Assembly (NCBI GenBank): GCA_900550955.1
Contig: URUF01000002.1
Coordinates: forward strand, 1-64,000
Origin: an uncultured Eubacteriales bacterium
GTDB lineage: Bacteria > Bacillota > Clostridia > Christensenellales > Aristaeellaceae
Direction of reading: 5' to 3'
DNA: 64,000 nucleotides
Shown: positions 49,971-58,990 of the stretch, piece by piece
How the letters are laid out: each line of letters starts with the position of its first letter
How positions within the stretch are numbered: position 1 is the stretch's first letter
Translations under genes and position numbers: made by a program
The notes under the pieces: generated by a model
What the model was told of the DNA's origin: nothing
Databases searched by the model: none
What the model saw: the letters and a program-made list of their open reading frames with translations, nothing else

Positions 49971-50072
49971 CTATCCATCCGCCATCCATCCGCCCGACGG
50001 TTCGCGCTTGAGTTCCTCATATACCGTTGACCTCGCGATATCCTGCTCCCGGGCTATCTGGCTTTTGCTCAC
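49971..50072 (-). CDS. Short helix-turn-helix peptide, transposase-like fragment
   Basis: 33 residues from GTG with AGGAGG eight bases upstream: SKSQIAREQDIARSTVYEEL is a helix-turn-helix like those at the start of IS30-type transposases or small regulators. It stops soon after in a CCATCC-repeat region. Either a truncated transposase or a very small DNA-binding peptide. Confidence 0.35.
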   Translation of the reverse strand: MSKSQIAREQDIARSTVYEELKREPSGGWMADG

Positions 50073-50128
50073 ATGGCGAACCTCCTGTGGTGTTTGGCGT
50101 GACAATTCATTCTACCACGTTCGCCATG
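50072..50128. repeat. 10-bp inverted repeat CATGGCGAAC/GTTCGCCATG
   Basis: Two perfect arms (50072-50081 and 50119-50128) separated by 37 bases. One arm overlaps the start region of the small HTH peptide, so it may be its operator or an RNA hairpin covering its ribosome-binding site. Confidence 0.5.
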
Positions 50129-50208
50129 CTTCGTCTTTTTGATTCCCTCCTGCCCGATTTCTACCATCCGCCGACCGGAAAAAGTCTGAAAAAAGAAACG
50201 TTTTTCTA

Positions 50209-50237
50209 TTGACAGCACAGCAAGGATTTAGTAAAAT
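50209..50237 (+). promoter_or_regulatory. Promoter of rplM-rpsI
   Basis: -35 TTGACA, 17-base spacer, -10 TAAAAT. The leader is about 110 bases and could host autoregulation, but no known L13 element was identified. Confidence 0.75.
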
Positions 50238-50353
50238 AACCTTTGGCATCAATAGACTCCGCCAGCCCCGGATTGCTATTGGAACCCGCGCGCGTTTGCT
50301 GACCATCAAATGCCGCAAAAGACACACTTTACCCCTTGAAGGAGGATACCAAC

Positions 50354-50785
50354 TTGAATACGTACATGGCAAAGGCCTCCGATGTACAGCGCAAATGGTA
50401 CATCGTGGATGCCGAAGGCGTAGTGCTGGGCCGTTTGGCCAGCCAGGTTGCCAGCATCCTGCGCGGCAAAAACAAGCCTACTTATACTCCCCAAGTGGAT
50501 ACGGGCGATTACGTAATCGTTATCAATGCCGATAAGGTTGTTCTGACCGGCAAAAAGCTTGATCAGAAAATCTACTATAAGCACAGCGGCTATCCGGGCG
50601 GCTTGAAGGAAACCCCTTACCGCCGTTTGCTGAACGAAAAGCCTGAGTTTGTTATTCAGCATGCTGTGATTGGTATGTTGCCCAAGGGCCCCCTTGGCCG
50701 CAAGATGGCCAAGAAGCTGAAGGTGTATGCCGGCGCGGAGCATGAGCATGCCGCCCAGCAGCCCGAAACGCTGGTTATTAAGTAA
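50354..50785 (+). CDS. rplM: Ribosomal protein uL13
   Basis: 143 residues of the 50S subunit. The TTG start is set by AAGGAGG eight bases upstream and by the family N-terminus MNTYMAKASDVQRKWYIVDA; an in-frame TTG six codons earlier overlaps the Shine-Dalgarno and is rejected. Landmarks include GRLASQVASILRGK, HSGYPGGLK and GMLPKGPLGRKMAKKL. rpsI follows in the universal rplM-rpsI order. Confidence 0.97.
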   Translation: MNTYMAKASDVQRKWYIVDAEGVVLGRLASQVASILRGKNKPTYTPQVDTGDYVIVINADKVVLTGKKLDQKIYYKHSGYPGGLKETPYRRLLNEKPEFVIQHAVIGMLPKGPLGRKMAKKLKVYAGAEHEHAAQQPETLVIK

Positions 50786-50808
50786 CGACACGGAAGGAGC
50801 GAAACAAA

Positions 50809-51201
50809 ATGGCGAAAGTTGAGTATAATGCCGTGGGTCGTCGTAAGACGGCTATCGCCCGTGTCCGTTTGGTCGCCGGCGACGGTAAGATTCTAATTAA
50901 CAAGCGTGGCCTGGACGAGTATTTCGGCCTGGAAACGCTGAAAATGACGGTTCGTCAGCCCTTGGAGCTTACCAAGGCCGGCGGCGATATGGATATTTTG
51001 GTGAACGTGCACGGGGGCGGCCTTAGCGGCCAGGCGGGCGCGATTCGTCATGGCATCAGCCGCGCGCTGATCAAGGCCAATCCTGACCTGCGCGAGAGCC
51101 TTAAAAAGGCTGGCTTCCTCACGCGCGATCCGCGCATGAAGGAGCGCAAAAAGTACGGCCTCAAGGCCGCCCGTCGCGCGCCTCAGTTCAGCAAGCGCTG
51201 A
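50809..51201 (+). CDS. rpsI: Ribosomal protein uS9
   Basis: 130 residues of the 30S subunit. GRRKTAIARVRL near the N-terminus, GGGLSGQAGAIRHGISRAL in the middle and the basic tail KKYGLKAARRAPQFSKR, whose C-terminal Arg reaches the P-site tRNA, are all intact. GGAAGGAG precedes the ATG. It lies 23 bases after rplM. Confidence 0.98.
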   Translation: MAKVEYNAVGRRKTAIARVRLVAGDGKILINKRGLDEYFGLETLKMTVRQPLELTKAGGDMDILVNVHGGGLSGQAGAIRHGISRALIKANPDLRESLKKAGFLTRDPRMKERKKYGLKAARRAPQFSKR

Positions 51202-51221
51202 TTATTTCAAACGGTTTTCTG

Positions 51222-51249
51222 CCCTGTGCCCGCGTGGGTACAGGGTTTT
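51222..51249 (+). terminator. Terminator of rplM-rpsI
   Basis: CCCTGTGCCC/GGGTACAGGG stem with one mismatch and a GCGT loop, then TTTTC. Confidence 0.8.
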
Positions 51250-51342
51250 CTTTTGGTTTTGATTTGTGCGGCGTGCCAGGGCGGCCCATCCGCATAGGAG
51301 AACCAGCGCCGTCGCGTTCCTGCAAAATAAAGAATGGAAAAG

Positions 51343-51379
51343 CTACCGGCATCCGATGCAATACCGGTAGTTTTCTTTT
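51343..51379 (+). terminator. Second terminator downstream of rpsI
   Basis: CTACCGG/CCGGTAG stem followed by TTTTCTTTT. A tandem back-up terminator or the end of a short untranslated transcript starting after 51250. Confidence 0.65.
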
Positions 51380-51404
51380 GCCCATACCGCATAGGCCGAA
51401 CGAT

Positions 51405-51452
51405 AAAAAACCTGTTCCCTCTCGCTCCGGGCCAAAGCGATTCGGGAACAGG
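51405..51452 (-). terminator. Terminator of the NYN-domain gene
   Basis: CCTGTTCCC/GGGAACAGG arms (51411-51419 and 51444-51452). On the minus strand a TTTTTT run follows. Just downstream of the NYN gene. Confidence 0.8.
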
Positions 51453-51457
51453 GCTTT

Positions 51458-52252
51458 TCAGTTGCTTTTTTTGCGTATATACACCAGCTTGATATTTGGA
51501 GCGGCCGGGCTGGATTCGCTTTTAAAGTCGTATGCATCAAGGGAGCGCACAAAGTGGGTCAGCTTTGCATAGCCGAAGTTGCGGGAATCAAAGTCCGGGT
51601 ACTTGTTGAGCAGCTGGTTGCCCAGCGCGCCCATGAAATACCACCCATCCTCGTCTGAGTTTTCAGTCACCAGTTCGTCGATAGCCTTGGTGATTTCCTC
51701 CTTATCCATGCCGGGACTTACGGATGGCTCGCCGGCAGGCTCTGCCGCCGCGCTCAAGGCCGGCTTCTGCCTGCCGGGCTTGATGCCGTCTGATGCGGCG
51801 CCCTGCTTTTCCTTGAACAAAACATCCAAATACAAAAATTTGTCGCAGGCACTTCGGAAGGAGGCCGGCGTTTTTTGCTCGCCCATGCCCACGACCAGCA
51901 TTTCCGATTCCCTCAGGCGGGAGGCAAGCCTTGTAAAATCGCTGTCGGAGGAAATGATGCAAAACCCTTGCAGCTTGCCGGCGTGCAAAAGATCCATCGC
52001 GTCGATGATCAGCGCAGAATCGGATGAGTTTTTGCCGCTGGTATTGCAAAATTGCTGGATAGGCTGTATAGAATAGTCCATCACGGCCTTTTTCCAGGCC
52101 GCGCTTGTGGAGGAGGACCAATCGCCGTAAATACGCTTGCAGATAGCGGTTCCAAAGCGCGCAGCCTCGTCAAGAATCAATTTGGCGTATTTGCTGGAGA
52201 TGTTTTCTGCGTCAATCAAAATAGCCAGTTTGCGGGAAGAATCTGAATCCAT
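51458..52252 (-). CDS. NYN-domain putative ribonuclease with OST-HTH (LOTUS) domain
   Basis: 264 residues. The NYN/PIN-like nuclease domain (1-140) has acidic residues in ILIDAENIS, SDSALIIDAMDLLH and IISSDSDFTRLASRLRE, the usual metal-binding set. After an Ala/Pro-rich linker the C-terminal ~75 residues (DEDGWYFMGALGNQLLNKYP, NFGYAKLTHFVRSLDAYDF) match the OST-HTH/LOTUS fold, a proposed RNA-binding module shared with animal germ-line proteins. Likely an RNA-processing enzyme; the target is unknown. Single-gene unit. Confidence 0.87.
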   Translation of the reverse strand: MDSDSSRKLAILIDAENISSKYAKLILDEAARFGTAICKRIYGDWSSSTSAAWKKAVMDYSIQPIQQFCNTSGKNSSDSALIIDAMDLLHAGKLQGFCIISSDSDFTRLASRLRESEMLVVGMGEQKTPASFRSACDKFLYLDVLFKEKQGAASDGIKPGRQKPALSAAAEPAGEPSVSPGMDKEEITKAIDELVTENSDEDGWYFMGALGNQLLNKYPDFDSRNFGYAKLTHFVRSLDAYDFKSESSPAAPNIKLVYIRKKSN

Positions 52253-52515
52253 CGCTCAATCGCTCCTATACCATGGTGAATGCAAGGATAGCACATACAA
52301 TACAGCTCGCTTTCATTGTAAGGGTTGCACCCCATCCTGTCAACTTATTACGCTACAATGGCTTTGCTGGGAAGGGTTGGGCCGAGGCGTCCCTTCGCAT
52401 ACGGCCCATTCGTCGCCAATAAAGGATGACCAAGCAATCCCAAGCTGCTGCTTTGGGCCGGTATGCCGCCATTTTCCGGCGGTGGTAAAAATCATATATG
52501 CGAAGGAGGATATCC

Positions 52516-53637
52516 ATGGCAAAGCACGGGGAAAACATCTATAAACGCAAGGACGGCCGGTATAAAGGGCGTTATGTGATTGGGAAGGCGGCGGGCGGAA
52601 AAACGCGCTTTGGATACGTGTATGCCCGTCAATACAGCGAGGTACGGCGGCAGCTGCTTCAAAGAAAGGCCGAGCAGTTGTGCAACGGTGGCGGCGCGGC
52701 ATGCATACGGCAGGGCACGCTTGCGGAGTGGATGCCGTACTGGATGGAGAGCCAGGTCCTGGGATGCGTAAAAGCGTCCTCCTACCAGACCTATCAAAAC
52801 CTGATTAAGCGCCATTTGCTGCCCGGATTGGGCGAATATGAGCTGGAACAGCTTACGCCTGGGATGGTTTGCGATTTTGTGGAGAGCTTGCGCGCATCCG
52901 GCCTTTCGTTTAGCACAACCAAAAGCGTGTACCGCCTGCTTGCCGCCGCTATGCGGTTTGCGCTGGATGAAGGCAGAATTGGTAGGAACCCATGCAGAAA
53001 GATACGGATACAGCCGGATGAACGCCCGGAGCAGAGGGTGCTTAGCCGTGCGGAGCAGGAAAAGATAGAAGCAGCAGCGGGCGGAGAAAAAGAGCTGCCC
53101 ATCCTTTTAAGCCTGTATACGGGCATGAGGCTGGGGGAGATATGCGCGCTTAGATGGGCGGATATCGACTGGGACAGGCGCACCATTACCGTGCGGCGAA
53201 CGGTGCAGCGCGTAGCCGGGAGCAATGGGGCCGCCAAAACCACGCTGATGATTGGCACGCCCAAATCCATCTATTCTCACCGCGTGATTCCCATTCCGGA
53301 TTTTGTGCTGGATACCCTGCGCTGCTCAATGGCAAAGGCCGGAGCGTCGGAATACATATTCAGCCTTTCTTCCCAAGCGGCGGATCCCCGCACCATGCAG
53401 CGGCGCTTTAAGCGCATGGCCGAAAGGCTGGGCTTCCCCGACGCGCATTTTCATACGCTGCGGCACAGCTTTGCCACACGCCTTTTGGAGCTTGGCGTGG
53501 ATATTAAAACGGTCAGCGCGTTGCTGGGGCATGGCTCAGCCAAAACCACGTTGGATTTTTACGCGCATAGCATGATCGATCAACAGCGGGCGGCCATTGA
53601 GCGCCTTGCGCTGTGTCAAAAACCGCCGCATCGCTAA
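52516..53637 (+). CDS. Tyrosine recombinase/phage-type integrase
   Basis: 373 residues. An N-terminal arm-binding domain (ENIYKRKDGRYKGRYVIGKA) and core-binding domain precede the catalytic domain. Active-site residues: Arg in YTGMRLGEICALRW, the HxxR in HTLRHSFATRL, His in LLGHGSAKTT and nucleophile Tyr in LDFYAHS, all intact. No excisionase, repressor or att repeat was seen nearby, so it may be a solitary or recently orphaned integrase. AAGGAGG eight bases upstream supports the ATG. Confidence 0.9.
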   Translation: MAKHGENIYKRKDGRYKGRYVIGKAAGGKTRFGYVYARQYSEVRRQLLQRKAEQLCNGGGAACIRQGTLAEWMPYWMESQVLGCVKASSYQTYQNLIKRHLLPGLGEYELEQLTPGMVCDFVESLRASGLSFSTTKSVYRLLAAAMRFALDEGRIGRNPCRKIRIQPDERPEQRVLSRAEQEKIEAAAGGEKELPILLSLYTGMRLGEICALRWADIDWDRRTITVRRTVQRVAGSNGAAKTTLMIGTPKSIYSHRVIPIPDFVLDTLRCSMAKAGASEYIFSLSSQAADPRTMQRRFKRMAERLGFPDAHFHTLRHSFATRLLELGVDIKTVSALLGHGSAKTTLDFYAHSMIDQQRAAIERLALCQKPPHR

Positions 53638-53717
53638 ACGCTTTGAACAAGAATGTAGGCTTATGAATACATACTGGATGATCTGGCAATTTGGTTGACA
53701 AAAAAAACATAAAAGTG

Positions 53718-53746
53718 TTGACATCTGCTAAAAAATGGAGTACACT
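53718..53746 (+). promoter_or_regulatory. Promoter of the isomerase-TRAP operon
   Basis: -35 TTGACA, 17-base spacer, -10 TACACT. Confidence 0.8.
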
Positions 53747-53763
53747 TCATAAGACATCAGACG

Positions 53764-53776
53764 TCAGATGGTCTGA
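53764..53776. promoter_or_regulatory. TCAGA-TGG-TCTGA operator candidate
   Basis: A perfect 5-3-5 inverted repeat about 10-25 bases downstream of the predicted transcription start, with a related CATCAGACGTC just before it. The form recalls GntR/FadR-type operators; the regulator is not encoded next to it. Confidence 0.5.
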
Positions 53777-53845
53777 ACGAGAGAAACGCCAAACGCTTTG
53801 GAACAAGAAGCCATACTGAAAACGAACGAAAGGTAGATAAGCAGC

Positions 53846-54484
53846 ATGAAGATCGCACTCATCAACGAAAACAGCCAGGCAGCCAAGAACGCCATGATCG
53901 AAAAAAGCCTGAAAAAGGTTGTGGAGCCCATGGGGCATACCGTATACAACTACGGCATGTACACGCCGGACGACGCTTGCCAGATTACCTATGTAAAGGC
54001 GGGGCTGCTGGCGGCCATCCTCCTCAACAGCAAGGCGGCGGATTATGTGGTAACTGGCTGCGGCACCGGCGAGGGCGCGATGCTTGCCTGCAACAGCTTC
54101 CCCAACGTGCTGTGCGGCCATGTGGTTGACCCCTCCGACGGCTTTATGTTCGCCCAAATCAACGATGGCAACGCCATCGCCCTGCCTTACGCGAAGGGAT
54201 TTGGCTGGGGCGCCGAGCTCAACCTGGAAATGGTGTTTGCCCAGACGTTTGGCTTTGGCAGCGGCAACGGCTATCCGCCGGAGCGCGTGGAGCCCGAGCA
54301 GCGTAACAAAAAGATTCTGGATCAGGTAAAGGCCATTACCTGTAAGGATATGCTCGCCATCCTGCATGAAATCGACCAGGAATTCCTGAAGGAAACTATC
54401 AGCGGCGAGCGCTTCCAGGAATATTTCTTCGCCAACTGCCAGGATAAGGCGATTGGCGAGTATATCCGCAGCGTCCTGGCGTAA
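53846..54484 (+). CDS. RpiB/LacA/LacB-family sugar-phosphate isomerase
   Basis: 212 residues, longer than the ~150 of RpiB because of a C-terminal helical extension (ILDQVKAITCKDMLAILHEI). The core keeps the active-site Cys in VVTGCGTGEGAMLACN and the INDGNAIALP strand. The HD.YSA.MAREHN segment of RpiB is replaced by VDPSDGFMFAQIND. It probably isomerises a pentose- or tetrose-phosphate-like acid derived from the solute taken up by the TRAP system downstream. AAGGTAG precedes the ATG. Confidence 0.84.
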   Translation: MKIALINENSQAAKNAMIEKSLKKVVEPMGHTVYNYGMYTPDDACQITYVKAGLLAAILLNSKAADYVVTGCGTGEGAMLACNSFPNVLCGHVVDPSDGFMFAQINDGNAIALPYAKGFGWGAELNLEMVFAQTFGFGSGNGYPPERVEPEQRNKKILDQVKAITCKDMLAILHEIDQEFLKETISGERFQEYFFANCQDKAIGEYIRSVLA

Positions 54485-54567
54485 GGGGCCAACCCGTCTT
54501 GCGGCGGAAAACCATGGGCATAGGCAACATGCCAAAAGTTGCATCAAAATAGAAAGGGGAAAACACC

Positions 54568-55560
54568 ATGAAGAAACTTCTTGCTCTCGTGTGCTGCGTC
54601 GCCATGCTCGTTTCCTGCGTTGCTGGCGCGGTGGCCGAAATCTCGCCCGTTACCCTGACCATCTACTCTCCCGGCAACGAAAACTCCGTTCCTACCAAAA
54701 CCATCATTGAGTATGCCCGCCTGGTAAACGAGGCCTCCAACGGCGCGATCACCCTGGATGTGCATCACTCCAATGAACTGGGCAACGACGCCGAGGCCAT
54801 TGAGTCCACCCGTATGGGCACCATTGACCTGATCTTTGCCGGCACCTCTGGCTTCACCGCCTTCTATGAGCCCGCCAAGATTCTGGACCTGCCTTTCCTG
54901 TTTGACAGCGCCGAGGAAGCCTATGAAATCGTAAACGGCGAGGTTGGCGAGCAGATTTTTGCCGGCTTTGGCGATTATCAGCTGGTGTACCTCTCCGAGG
55001 GCGACAACGGCATGCGTCACATCTCCACCACCAACAAGCCCATCCATACCGCCGAGGATGTGAAGGGGCTGAAGATCCGCGTTCCCACCAGCCAGCTGTA
55101 CCTGGACGTGTGGGAGGCGCTGGGCGCTACCCCCGTTGCGCTGGCCCTGCCTGAGCTGGCCCTGGCCCTGTCCAACGGCACTGCCGAGGCGCAGGATAAC
55201 GCGACCTATCACCTGGTTGCCAACGCCACCTATGACGATATCAAGTACTTCTCCAACATCAACTACATGTGGATGGGCTGCACCATGGCTGCCAACAAGG
55301 CGACCTGGGACAAGCTGGATCCCGAAGTGCAGGCCGTGCTTAAGGAGCAGGCTAAGGTAGCCGCCAAGTACTCCTTCGACACCATCGCTTCCGACAATGA
55401 AGCCGCTACCAAGACCCTGCAGGATGCGGGCGTGACCTTCGACTTTGAACCCGATGTGCAGTCCTTCAAGGATGCGCTGGGCGGCACCGAGTACTATGCC
55501 CGTTACGCCAACGAGCCCTGGTTCTCTCAAGAATTGCTGGACGCGATCCTGGCCAAGTAA
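54568..55560 (+). CDS. dctP: TRAP transporter solute-binding subunit DctP
   Basis: 330 residues with a signal peptide (CVAMLVSCVAGAVA). DctP features: SNELGNDAEAIESTRMGTID, LDLPFLFDSAEEAYE, KGLKIRVPTS with the carboxylate-binding arginine, and ALSNGTAEAQDN. Such proteins bind C4-dicarboxylates, sugar acids or keto acids. GAAAGGGGAAAA precedes the ATG. The Q and M subunits follow; the isomerase gene upstream suggests a sugar-acid-type ligand (inference). Confidence 0.92.
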   Translation: MKKLLALVCCVAMLVSCVAGAVAEISPVTLTIYSPGNENSVPTKTIIEYARLVNEASNGAITLDVHHSNELGNDAEAIESTRMGTIDLIFAGTSGFTAFYEPAKILDLPFLFDSAEEAYEIVNGEVGEQIFAGFGDYQLVYLSEGDNGMRHISTTNKPIHTAEDVKGLKIRVPTSQLYLDVWEALGATPVALALPELALALSNGTAEAQDNATYHLVANATYDDIKYFSNINYMWMGCTMAANKATWDKLDPEVQAVLKEQAKVAAKYSFDTIASDNEAATKTLQDAGVTFDFEPDVQSFKDALGGTEYYARYANEPWFSQELLDAILAK

Positions 55561-55646
55561 GCGAATAGTACCCAAAAGTAGGGGAGGGGCAGCTGAGGAG
55601 CCTTTGCAGCTGCTCCCCCTGTTCTTATGAAAGGAGGCTGTTTTCT

Positions 55647-56171
55647 TTGAAGCTGTGTAAAAAGATTACCAACGCCATTGCCAAAGCAGCCGAGTGGATT
55701 TGCATGGCGATGATCGCCCTGCTTGTGCTGGTGATTGTTGCGGAACTGGTAAACCGCAATTTCTTTGGGAACTCTTTCCGCCCGACGATTGAGATTTGCG
55801 GGATTGCCTTTCTGTGGATGGCCTTTATCGGAATCATTGCATTGTACAACAACGACGGGCTGATGAAGCTGGACTTTTTGTCCGCAAGGCTGCACGGCGT
55901 GCCGGCTGAAATTATATTTTTCATCCGGATGGCCGCCAGCCTGATGCTGGGCGTTGTGATGGTGATCGCCTTCTTTGCGCAATACCCATTTGTAAGCACG
56001 CGTACATACGCTACCTTTGCTTTCAAGCTGCCCTATACGATCCAGTACATCCCCATGGGGCTGGCCGGCGCTTTTATGGCGCTGAAATCGGTAGAGCTGA
56101 CGGTGGAACGCATCCTGAAGCTGGTAAAAGGCGCTTCTGATACCGATGGGAAGGGAGGCGGCGCGAAATGA
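55647..56171 (+). CDS. dctQ: TRAP transporter small permease DctQ
   Basis: 174 residues with four membrane helices. The TTG start has AAGGAGG eight bases upstream and gives the usual short basic N-terminus. FGNSFRPTIEICGIAFLWMA is the conserved DctQ segment. Its stop overlaps the dctM start (ATGA), so the two membrane subunits are translationally coupled. Confidence 0.9.
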   Translation: MKLCKKITNAIAKAAEWICMAMIALLVLVIVAELVNRNFFGNSFRPTIEICGIAFLWMAFIGIIALYNNDGLMKLDFLSARLHGVPAEIIFFIRMAASLMLGVVMVIAFFAQYPFVSTRTYATFAFKLPYTIQYIPMGLAGAFMALKSVELTVERILKLVKGASDTDGKGGGAK

Positions 56172-57439
56172 CGCTGTTTCTGATTGCATTCCTGGTGCTG
56201 CTGGTCATTGGCGTGCCAATCAGCATTTCCATTGGCGCGTCGGCTGTGCTTGGTTGCCTGTCGCTGGGGTATCCGCTGGTTGTAATTGGCCAGAAGATGG
56301 TTAGCGGCGTTGATTCATTCCTGCTGATCGCCGTTCCGCTGTTCATCCTGGCGGGCAACCTGATGAACGCGGGCAAGATTACCGAAAAAATCTTCGATAC
56401 CGCTAAAGAGCTGGTCGGCTGGATTCCCGGCGGCCTGGCGCATGCCAACGTAGTGGCCAGCATTATCTTTGCGGGCATGTCCGGCTCCGCCGTGGCGGAT
56501 GCGGGCGGCCTGGGTGCTATCGAAATGGAGGCCATGACCAAAAACGGTTATGACGAGGAGTTCTCCGGCGCGGTTACCGCCGCATCCTCGGTGATTGGGC
56601 CCATCTTCCCACCGTCGATACCGTTGATCATCTATGGCAGCGTGGCTTCCGTAAGCGTGGACAAGCTGTTCATGGGCGGCGTGGTGCCTGGCGTGCTCAT
56701 GGGCGTGCTGCTGATGGTGATGATCTACTGGTTCGCCGTGCGCCGCAAGTATGAGCGCACCCAGTTCCATCTCAAGCAGCTGGTTAAGCAGTTCCTTGGT
56801 TCCATTCTGGCGCTCATCACGCCGCTGATTATCCTGTCTGGCTTTACGCTGGGCTGGTTCACCCCTACGGAGGCTTCCTCCATCGCGGTTATCTACTCGC
56901 TTTTGATCGCGCTGCTGGTGTACCGCACCATGAACTGGCAGAACTTTAAAAAGTGCCTGAAGGATTCCGCGATTTCCTCCGCGAACACGCTGTTTATCAT
57001 CGGCACTTCCACGCTGTTTACCTACGTAATGGCCAAGGAAGGCATTTCCCGTTCGCTGGCGAATTTTGTGCTGAGCATCAGCTCCAATCCCAATGTAATT
57101 CTGCTGGTGATCAACGTGCTGCTGCTGCTGCTGGGTATGGTGATGGAGCCCGGCGCGATCCTGACGCTGATGCTGCCTGTGCTTTTGCCCATCGCCAACG
57201 GCCTGGGGCTGAACCTGGTACACTTTGGCGTAATGGTGGTTTTGAACCTGATGATCGGCCAGGTAACGCCGCCGTTTGGCGTGTGCCTGTTTGTAATCTC
57301 GGACGTAAATAAGCTAAAGCTGGAAAGCCTATACAAGTCGATCCTGCCGTTCCTGATACCGCTGATTATCACGTTGGCGCTGGTAACCTATCTGCCCGGT
57401 ATTGTAACCTATTTGCCCTCCGTATTGCTGGGCGGCTGA
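56168..57439 (+). CDS. dctM: TRAP transporter large permease DctM
   Basis: 423 residues with about twelve membrane helices. Conserved parts: FLLIAVPLFILAGNLMNAG, IIFAGMSGSAVADAGGLG, AASSVIGPIFPPSIPLIIYG and a late GQVTPPFGVCLFV. Forms the Na+-driven transport channel with DctQ. Last gene of the operon before a strong terminator. Confidence 0.95.
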   Translation: MTLFLIAFLVLLVIGVPISISIGASAVLGCLSLGYPLVVIGQKMVSGVDSFLLIAVPLFILAGNLMNAGKITEKIFDTAKELVGWIPGGLAHANVVASIIFAGMSGSAVADAGGLGAIEMEAMTKNGYDEEFSGAVTAASSVIGPIFPPSIPLIIYGSVASVSVDKLFMGGVVPGVLMGVLLMVMIYWFAVRRKYERTQFHLKQLVKQFLGSILALITPLIILSGFTLGWFTPTEASSIAVIYSLLIALLVYRTMNWQNFKKCLKDSAISSANTLFIIGTSTLFTYVMAKEGISRSLANFVLSISSNPNVILLVINVLLLLLGMVMEPGAILTLMLPVLLPIANGLGLNLVHFGVMVVLNLMIGQVTPPFGVCLFVISDVNKLKLESLYKSILPFLIPLIITLALVTYLPGIVTYLPSVLLGG

Positions 57440-57467
57440 TAGGAAAACCGCGCAAGAGAATAACCGT

Positions 57468-57513
57468 ATGCCCGGGCGCTTTGCTTCCTCAGAGCGCCCG
57501 GGCATTGTTGTTT
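57468..57513 (+). terminator. Terminator of the TRAP operon
   Basis: A perfect 13-base stem, ATGCCCGGGCGCT/AGCGCCCGGGCAT, followed by TGTTGTTT. Confidence 0.85.
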
Positions 57514-57556
57514 CATATCGAATTTTAACGCTTCTAAAGCTTTTTTCAAAAAGCCT

Positions 57557-58924
57557 CTAGCAACGGCTTTCCGCGTTAATCCGCTTCAGCAGCCGTATCA
57601 GCAGCGCGCTGCCCACAACCGCCATGCAAATTTCCGCGAAAAGCTGGGCGCAGGAAAGGCCGTACAGCGGCCACAGCGCGTTTAGCACAAACAGCGCGGG
57701 AATTTCAAAGGCCAGCTTGCGCAGAATGGCCATCAGCAGCGAGAAAGACCCCTTGCCCACGGCCTGGAATACGCCGATGGCCAGAAAGTCCATGCCGAGG
57801 AAGGGGATGGAAAGCGCCATGCCGTATAGAAACGAGGAGCCATAGGCGACCGTTTGCGCGTCGTTGATAAACGCCCCGGTGATTTGCTTGGAAAGCAGGC
57901 AGCACAGCAGCGCAAGCGTGCATAGAATGCCCTGGGAAAGCTTAACGGTAAAGGAGAGCGTGCGCTTCATGCGATCCAGCAATTTGGCGGCGTAGGTGTA
58001 GCCGATCAACGGCATAACCCCCTGGGAAATGCCATTGGAGATATACCAGGGCACCATGCTGATTTTGGACGCGATTCCCATACCGGCCAGCGCGGCCGCG
58101 CCAAAGGGAGCGGCCATGTTGTTCAGCAGCATGTGGCTAAGCACGTTCAGCAGGTTTTGAATGGAAGCGGGAACGCCCACCGCGCATACGCCGCCCACAA
58201 TTTCACGCCGCAATGTAAATTCCTTGAGAGAGATGCAAACATAGGTGGATTTGCGTTTCCAAAACAGGTAGAAAAAGAAGTACAGCGTTGCAAAGCAGTT
58301 GGACAGCAGGGTGGCCAGCGCAGCCCCTTCCGCGCCCATGCCAAAGCCTGAGGGCAGAATAAACAGGGGATCCAGCACAATGTTCATCAGGCAGCCGCTC
58401 ATGGTACCGATGCTGGCATGCAGCGTGGCGCCCTCGGAGCGGATAAGATAGGCCATAACCACATTCAGGATGGAGGGCGTTGCGCCCAGGCAGACCGTCC
58501 AAAGCATATAGCGCGCGGTAGCGGGCGTGGTGGCTGCATCCGCGCCCAGCAGGCCAAGCAGCGGCGTAAGCAGCGCCGTGCATGCCAGCGAATACACAAT
58601 GCCGCTGAATAACGCGCCGTAAAAGCCAAAGGCGGAGCTTTGCCGGAGCGTTTTCATATCGCCGCGGCCCAGGGCGCGGCTCATCATGCTGGAGCCCCCA
58701 ACGCCAAACAGGTTGTTTACAGCGTTGAAGGCCAAAAGAACCGGCGCCGCCAATGTGACCGCCGCGGTTTGAATGGGGTCGTTGAGCATGCCCACAAAGT
58801 AGGTATCCGCCAGGCTGTACAGCAGGGCGACCAGGCTGGAAATCACTGTGGGAATGGATAGCGTAAACACTGCTTTGGGTACGGCTGTATCCTCAAAAAG
58901 CCGTAGCTTTCGGTTATCCGGCAT
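57557..58924 (-). CDS. MATE-family efflux transporter
   Basis: 455 residues with twelve predicted membrane helices and the repeated MATE halves (LADTYFVGMLNDPIQTAAVT near the N-terminus, GSSMMSRALGRGD). Exchanges Na+ or H+ for cationic drugs or metabolites. GGAAAGGAG lies a rather long thirteen bases before the ATG, so expression may be modest. No operon partner. Confidence 0.92.
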   Translation of the reverse strand: MPDNRKLRLFEDTAVPKAVFTLSIPTVISSLVALLYSLADTYFVGMLNDPIQTAAVTLAAPVLLAFNAVNNLFGVGGSSMMSRALGRGDMKTLRQSSAFGFYGALFSGIVYSLACTALLTPLLGLLGADAATTPATARYMLWTVCLGATPSILNVVMAYLIRSEGATLHASIGTMSGCLMNIVLDPLFILPSGFGMGAEGAALATLLSNCFATLYFFFYLFWKRKSTYVCISLKEFTLRREIVGGVCAVGVPASIQNLLNVLSHMLLNNMAAPFGAAALAGMGIASKISMVPWYISNGISQGVMPLIGYTYAAKLLDRMKRTLSFTVKLSQGILCTLALLCCLLSKQITGAFINDAQTVAYGSSFLYGMALSIPFLGMDFLAIGVFQAVGKGSFSLLMAILRKLAFEIPALFVLNALWPLYGLSCAQLFAEICMAVVGSALLIRLLKRINAESRC

Positions 58925-58990
58925 AGGGTATATGATGCTCCTTTCCTTTTGCGAAAAAGCCGGCGCGCGGCAGAAAAACGCATTTGACGC

